Part shown: positions 23,650-26,575 of the stretch, piece after piece
Layout: each line of letters opens with the position of its first letter
Position numbering within the stretch: the stretch's first letter is position 1
DNA from: CAIZQW01 sp964459675
Lineage (GTDB): Bacteria; Verrucomicrobiota; Kiritimatiellia; RFP12; UBA1067
Direction: 5' to 3'
Assembly (NCBI GenBank): GCA_964459675.1
Contig: CAYWNP010000023.1
Span: forward strand, 1 to 26,575
Length of the DNA stretch: 26,575 bases
Notes under the pieces: generated by a model
The model's database searches: none
Seen by the model: the letters and a program-made list of their open reading frames with translations, nothing else
Told to the model about the DNA's origin: nothing
Translations under genes and position numbers: made by a program

Positions 23650-24786
23650 TTACCTGAAGACAATCGCAGGCTCAAGCCGCACAATGCGGATGATGCCGAT
23701 AAGCGCCGAGATGACGACAATGACCAGCACCGCAACCCCCACGATCGCGGGGATCTGCCAAACCATCAAAAAGGGAACTTTGCCGAGGCGCAAGAGATTG
23801 TTGCCCATAAAAGATACAAGGCCGAGCCCTGTTCCGAATCCAATAAATCCCACGAGAAGTGCTTGGGCAATCAACATCCCGCAGAGTTCGCCACTGCTGG
23901 CGCCCATGGCGCGCAACGCAGCAAAATGGCGGGTATTTTCCAGGACGAACGAGTAAAAGGTCTGCCCTGAAATCGCGGCGCCGATGAGAAACCCAATGAT
24001 GACAATCGTGCCCACATTGATCGGGATACCTGTATTCTTGACATACCACATAATCGTCGACCACATAAACTCGTGATGCGTAAAGGCGCCGAGTCCTGTC
24101 CGTTCAACAATTCGATGCGCCACATCATGTTCGGATAGGCCCGGCTGGGGTGCCACAAGGATAAAGCTCAGCATCTTGCGCTGGTTGGGTGCATATTGGA
24201 CGGCCCGATCATACGTGGTGAACACATAGGGCCCGCCAGTGAAAGAACGATAGCTTTTGCAAATAGCGACAATACGCGCCTCGCGGTCATTAATTTCAAA
24301 AATGTCCCCAACACCAATGGGGCGGGACCGGCCGGCACTTAAACGCTCAACACCGAAATCATCCAAAATCACGGTGTTGGGCATGCGCAGATCTTCCAGA
24401 CGCCCCTTGATGATGCGCGTGGGTGCGCCGATGAGTGTGTTATTATCAAGCCCAACCAGGGTGATCAACTTCGACGTACCGTCCGTCAGCCGAGCCATCG
24501 ATATCCCTTGATAGAGTGGGACAGCCCACGCCACACCCTCAACGGAGCGGACACGCGTAATATCTGTATCGCGCATAGGCTTGTTGTCATTACACTGTTC
24601 AACCTTGGGATCAGCGACCCAAATCGGAACACGGACATTGCGCATGGTCGAGTAGGTCCAAGACATCAGACCGCAAAAGAGTGACATGCCTTGCACCATC
24701 AGAAGGGTCGCAAAAGTGATACCACTGACAAGCATGACGTACTTGCCACGATCCCCGAAAAGCATTTTGAGAGCGATCCGAATCAT
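23650..24786 (-). CDS. DevC-like FtsX-family ABC exporter permease
   Basis: Inner-membrane permease of the second exporter, 378 residues. TM1 near residues 15-35 (YVMLVSGITFATLLMVQGMSLFCGLM), then a periplasmic domain (WVADPKVEQCNDNKPMRDTDITRVRSVEGV), three C-terminal helices (about 262-285, 308-335, 345-372) and RHFAALRAMGASSGEL, the usual FtsX cytoplasmic loop. The start at 24786 is fixed by a textbook AAAGGAGGT eight bases upstream; the ORF extension to 24813 overlaps this site. It lies 38 bp downstream of the XerC-type gene and heads the order permease, ATPase, adaptor, OMF. Confidence 0.92.
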   Translation of the reverse strand: MIRIALKMLFGDRGKYVMLVSGITFATLLMVQGMSLFCGLMSWTYSTMRNVRVPIWVADPKVEQCNDNKPMRDTDITRVRSVEGVAWAVPLYQGISMARLTDGTSKLITLVGLDNNTLIGAPTRIIKGRLEDLRMPNTVILDDFGVERLSAGRSRPIGVGDIFEINDREARIVAICKSYRSFTGGPYVFTTYDRAVQYAPNQRKMLSFILVAPQPGLSEHDVAHRIVERTGLGAFTHHEFMWSTIMWYVKNTGIPINVGTIVIIGFLIGAAISGQTFYSFVLENTRHFAALRAMGASSGELCGMLIAQALLVGFIGFGTGLGLVSFMGNNLLRLGKVPFLMVWQIPAIVGVAVLVIVVISALIGIIRIVRLEPAIVFR

Positions 24787-24824
24787 TTCTTGAACCTCCT
24801 TTCCGTTGTGCATTCACACGCGCG

Positions 24825-25328
24825 TTAAGCCCGTGGGTGGCCTTTGTCGTACTCTTCTTTGAGGCGTTCGATCGAGACATGGGTATAAATTTGCGTGGTC
24901 GAAAGGCTACTGTGACCAAGCATCTCCTGGACACTTCGCAGGTCTGCGCCTGCGTCCAGTAAGTGGGTCGCAAAACTGTGCCGCAACTTATGGGGAGTCA
25001 GTTCGGGTGGAAGTCCTGCCGCCGCAAGCCAGACCTTCATCTGGCGCTCCATCGAACGAACCGTCAGAGGTCCGCCCTTGAGGTTGAGAAAGAGGGCGTC
25101 CCCTGCCCCACATTTCTCTGGCCATAAATAACCAGTTGTCCGGCGGAGCGCCTGGAGTGACTCGCAGGCTGGTGCGCCTAACACACAGAGCCGTTGCTTA
25201 CGTCCTTTGCCTTCGACAATGGTCGTCCCCCGTTCGAAATTGATGTCGGACCATGTTAACGCGGCGATTTCACTGACACGGCAACCCGTACTGTATAGCA
25301 CTTCAAAGATCGCGACATCTCGACGCGC
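24825..25328 (-). CDS. XerC/XerD-type tyrosine recombinase (N-terminus lost in gap)
   Basis: Catalytic domain of a site-specific tyrosine recombinase, about 167 residues. All catalytic residues are seen: Arg in STGCRVSEIAALTW, Lys in GKGRKQR, His-x-x-Arg in HKLRHSFATHLLD, His in LGHSSLSTTQIYTH and the nucleophile Tyr in the same motif. The C-terminal ending (KEEYDKGHPRA) fits chromosomal XerC/XerD proteins that resolve dimers at dif, rather than phage integrases, but an integron or transposon role cannot be excluded. The core-binding N-terminal domain is lost in the N gap. It is followed by the exporter permease 38 bp downstream. Confidence 0.9.
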   Translation of the reverse strand, partial: ARRDVAIFEVLYSTGCRVSEIAALTWSDINFERGTTIVEGKGRKQRLCVLGAPACESLQALRRTTGYLWPEKCGAGDALFLNLKGGPLTVRSMERQMKVWLAAAGLPPELTPHKLRHSFATHLLDAGADLRSVQEMLGHSSLSTTQIYTHVSIERLKEEYDKGHPRA

Positions 25329-25428
25329 NNNNNNNNNNNNNNNNNNNNNNNNNNNNNNNNNNNNNNNNNNNNNNNNNNNNNNNNNNNNNNNNNNNNNNNN
25401 NNNNNNNNNNNNNNNNNNNNNNNNNNNN
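25329..25428. other. Assembly gap (100 N)
   Basis: 100 N placeholder inside the XerC-type recombinase gene; true length unknown. Confidence 0.97.
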
Positions 25429-25460
25429 GTAGGATCCGACTTCACGTCGTTCACAAGCAT
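25429..25460 (-). CDS. Possible N-terminal fragment of the XerC-type gene
   Basis: ATG at 25460 opens MLVNDVKSDP and runs into the gap on the same strand as the recombinase, with GGAG three bases upstream (rather close). It could be the first residues of the same protein. The frame extends further upstream to 25532, but there it is encoded by the GGGTTCA heptamer array and is unlikely to be coding. Support is weak. Confidence 0.3.
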
Positions 25461-25503
25461 GGACTCCGTTGCCGTTGTCTTGGTGACAACAGCAAGGGAG
25501 ACT

Positions 25504-25552
25504 GGGTTCAGGGTTCGGGGTTCAGGGTTCATGGGTCAGGACTCAGATTCAG
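25504..25552. repeat. GGGTTCA heptamer array
   Basis: Seven consecutive 7-bp units starting at 25504: GGGTTCA, GGGTTCG, GGGTTCA, GGGTTCA, TGGGTCA, GGACTCA, GATTCAG. The phase is kept exactly while the unit sequence drifts. Confidence 0.85.
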
Positions 25553-25560
25553 TTTTTAAC

Positions 25561-25587
25561 CACAAAGAACTCAAAGACCACAAAGAA
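25561..25587. repeat. CACAAAGAA nonamer repeat
   Basis: Three 9-bp units, CACAAAGAA (25561), CTCAAAGAC (25570) and CACAAAGAA (25579), directly after the GGGTTCA array. Confidence 0.8.
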
Positions 25588-25593
25588 AAACAA

Positions 25594-25635
25594 TTGAACG
25601 TTGGATGTTGAGCGTTGGATGTTCGATGTTGAGTT
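25594..25635. repeat. TTGGATG heptamer array
   Basis: Six perfect-phase 7-bp units from 25594: TTGAACG, TTGGATG, TTGAGCG, TTGGATG, TTCGATG, TTGAGTT. The reverse complement of the family is at 21601-21638, and short traces occur at 26275-26328 (GGATGTTCGA, GTTGGATGTTCGA). Confidence 0.88.
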
Positions 25636-25650
25636 TTGATCTATTCTTTG

Positions 25651-25682
25651 ATTCGTGTGGTTCGCGCCATTCGGATGCTAAA
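25651..25682. repeat. 32-bp dispersed repeat, copy 1
   Basis: Begins ATTCGTGTGGTTCG and ends ATTCGGATGCTAAA; matches 26334-26365 at 29 of 32 positions. It ends two bases from the stop codon of the dCMP deaminase gene. Confidence 0.88.
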
Positions 25683-25684
25683 AT

Positions 25685-26161
25685 TTACTTTTTCACAAAC
25701 CGGCGGCACTTCACGCCAGCGGCCTTGAGAAGCTTCTCAGTCTGCTCGGTAAACGCATAATCGCCGCCATACACCACTTCGCGGATGCCGGCATTGATAA
25801 TGAGCTTGGCGCAAGTGAGGCAGGGACTGATCGTCACATAAATGGTTGCTCCTGCGATCCGTGTGCCGTGATAAGCAGCCTGACAGATCGCATTCTGCTC
25901 GGCATGAACGCAAATGCACTCTTCAAGACTGGATCCCGATGGGGCATTGCCTGAGCAACGTGCACAGCCACCCTCAAAACAGTTCGTAACCCCGCGTGGC
26001 GTACCGTTGTAACCTGTGGAGACAATCTGGTGATCCTGGACCACCACGGCGGCTACTTTACGACGGCTACAGTTTGCGCGCGTGGCCGTGACCAACGCAA
26101 TCTCCATGAAATATTCGTCCCAGCTCGGCCGGGGATCTGCGATCTTCTTTTTTGCTGCCAT
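25685..26161 (-). CDS. comEB: dCMP deaminase (ComEB-type cytidine/deoxycytidylate deaminase)
   Basis: Zinc enzyme that deaminates dCMP to dUMP for thymidylate synthesis, cytosolic. 158 residues. The catalytic zinc site is His86-Ala-Glu88 (CVHAEQNAI) with PCLTC supplying Cys114 and Cys117. The insertion CFEGGCARC with ECICVHAE carries additional cysteines/His typical of the structural second zinc site of dCMP deaminases. CSRRKVAAVVV and GYNGTPRG are the standard substrate-site segments. AAGGAG lies about five bases before ATG 26161. It stands alone between repeat-rich spacers; like deoA in this window it belongs to pyrimidine deoxynucleotide metabolism. Confidence 0.94.
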   Translation of the reverse strand: MAAKKKIADPRPSWDEYFMEIALVTATRANCSRRKVAAVVVQDHQIVSTGYNGTPRGVTNCFEGGCARCSGNAPSGSSLEECICVHAEQNAICQAAYHGTRIAGATIYVTISPCLTCAKLIINAGIREVVYGGDYAFTEQTEKLLKAAGVKCRRFVKK

Positions 26162-26181
26162 ATTGACTCCTTAACTTCGAA

Positions 26182-26213
26182 ATTGCCTTATTGCCTTATT
26201 GCGTTATTACCGC
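26182..26213. repeat. ATTGCCTT octamer repeat
   Basis: Units ATTGCCTT (26182), ATTGCCTT (26190), ATTGCGTT (26198), then ATTACCGC (26206); period exactly 8, starting 20 bp upstream of the dCMP deaminase start. The following inverted repeat TTCGAC-ATTC-GTCGAA (26221-26236) can form a 6-bp stem. Confidence 0.8.
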
Positions 26214-26289
26214 TATCGCTTTCGACATTCGTCGAATGGTTTCCGCTTCGCTCCAACGAGCCTTATTAAAAAACTGGATGTTCGACCTG

Positions 26290-26315
26290 TCCACCGTAGC
26301 CTTGGCGAAGGTGGA
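26290..26315. repeat. Two-tier palindromic element
   Basis: Outer arms TCCACC (26290-26295) and GGTGGA (26310-26315), 3-bp non-pairing steps, inner arms GCC/GGC around a 2-bp centre: a 26-bp near-perfect dyad. It is embedded between GGATGTTCGA-type repeat pieces in the 222-bp spacer (26162-26383) upstream of the dCMP deaminase gene and downstream of the aconitase-like gene. It looks like a REP-type or protein-binding palindrome. Confidence 0.65.
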
Positions 26316-26333
26316 TGTTGGATGTTCGAATTC

Positions 26334-26365
26334 ATTCGTGTGGTTCGTGATATTCGGATGCTAAA
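26334..26365. repeat. 32-bp dispersed repeat, copy 2
   Basis: Same element as 25651-25682 (29 of 32 identical), here 18 bp downstream of the stop codon of the aconitase-like gene. Both copies flank the 3' end of a minus-strand gene in the same orientation. Confidence 0.88.
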
Positions 26366-26383
26366 AAACTACAAGATCACTGA

Positions 26384-26575
26384 TCACTTCACTGCGCCTG
26401 CGGCGACAGCAGCGAGTAGGCCGCCGTGCAACAAAATGGTCTTCTGGCGTTCCGACAACGTGGCGACGACTTCAAACGACGTCCCTTGTGTCTCATTGAT
26501 CACCGTGGCCTTACCCGTGCCAGTAACCGCCTGACGCACATCTGGAATGGTCAACCGATCACCTTTTTGAATCGT
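26384..26575 (-). CDS. Aconitase-family protein, C-terminal end (runs off the window)
   Basis: Open frame of 63 codons ending at TGA (26384-26386) with no start inside the window. The residues KGDRLTIPDVRQAV, ATVINETQGTSFEVVATL, SERQKTILLHGGLLAAVA match the swivel-domain end of aconitate hydratase/homoaconitase proteins, which typically close with L-(S)-x-x-(Q/E)-x-x-I-L-x-x-GGLLN. The enzyme interconverts citrate and isocitrate in the TCA cycle; a 3-isopropylmalate dehydratase relative cannot be excluded from this fragment. The last ~9 residues (AAVAAGAVK) are alanine-rich and differ from the usual GGLLNY ending. Confidence 0.78.
   Translation of the reverse strand, partial: TIQKGDRLTIPDVRQAVTGTGKATVINETQGTSFEVVATLSERQKTILLHGGLLAAVAAGAVK

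Noticed and set aside
24825..25328. Tyrosine recombinase as evidence for an integron, prophage or genomic island
   Set aside because: No att sites, direct repeats, tRNA or phage genes were seen nearby; motifs and ending fit chromosomal XerC/XerD as well.

Overview
The window looks like a piece of a draft scaffold (two 100-N gaps) from a Gram-negative bacterium. Gram-negative character follows from two complete TolC-dependent tripartite ABC exporters and several lipoproteins. No 16S rRNA or other decisive taxonomic marker is present. The gene set (SelD with a Cys-rich N-terminal extension next to a B12-type radical SAM protein, a YbbC/NamZ-like protein, an FtsX/DevC-type exporter) and the intergenic spaces packed with 7- to 9-bp near-tandem repeats suggest an uncultured member of the PVC group (Verrucomicrobiota/Kiritimatiellota-like). 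That placement is inference only.

Layout. 0.2-2.3 kb: a KtrB/TrkH-type potassium channel subunit and a Gfo/Idh/MocA oxidoreductase-like protein, both on the minus strand and both cut by the first gap. 2.5-3.8 kb: a plus-strand thymidine phosphorylase whose end overlaps the convergent MFS gene. 3.8-11.6 kb: a minus-strand run reading OMF (TolC-like), membrane-fusion protein, MacB/LolD-type ATPase, MacB-type permease, RlmI rRNA methyltransferase and MFS permease. The first four are coupled by TAATG/ATGA overlaps and form one exporter, read from a good sigma70-like promoter at 11.66-11.69 kb. 11.8-12.6 kb: divergent birA. 12.6-16.8 kb: minus-strand cluster fabH, PpiC-type lipoprotein, NamZ-like (DUF1343), SAM O-methyltransferase, tightly packed. 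17.0-20.2 kb: plus strand, B12-type radical SAM protein, selD and a small zincin metallopeptidase. 20.2-25.3 kb: a second exporter on the minus strand (XerC-type recombinase, then DevC-like permease, DevA-like ATPase, DevB-like adaptor, TolC/NodT-like OMF). 25.7-26.6 kb: a dCMP deaminase and the C-terminus of an aconitase-family protein that runs off the window.

The most unusual items are: (i) the SelD protein whose first ~50 residues carry CxC-X5-CPC-X8-CxC, resembling the Cys pattern of ferredoxin:thioredoxin reductase catalytic chains, immediately downstream of a radical SAM protein with a non-canonical CX4CX2C cluster motif; (ii) several different families of 7-9-bp periodic repeats, concentrated at 0-0.14 and 19.7-26.4 kb, some of which appear to be read as the N-terminal coding sequence of exporter genes; (iii) a parvulin-like lipoprotein whose usual first strand motif (ASHIL) lies after, not before, the rest of the domain. 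No CRISPR array, rRNA, tRNA, insertion sequence or prophage was seen.
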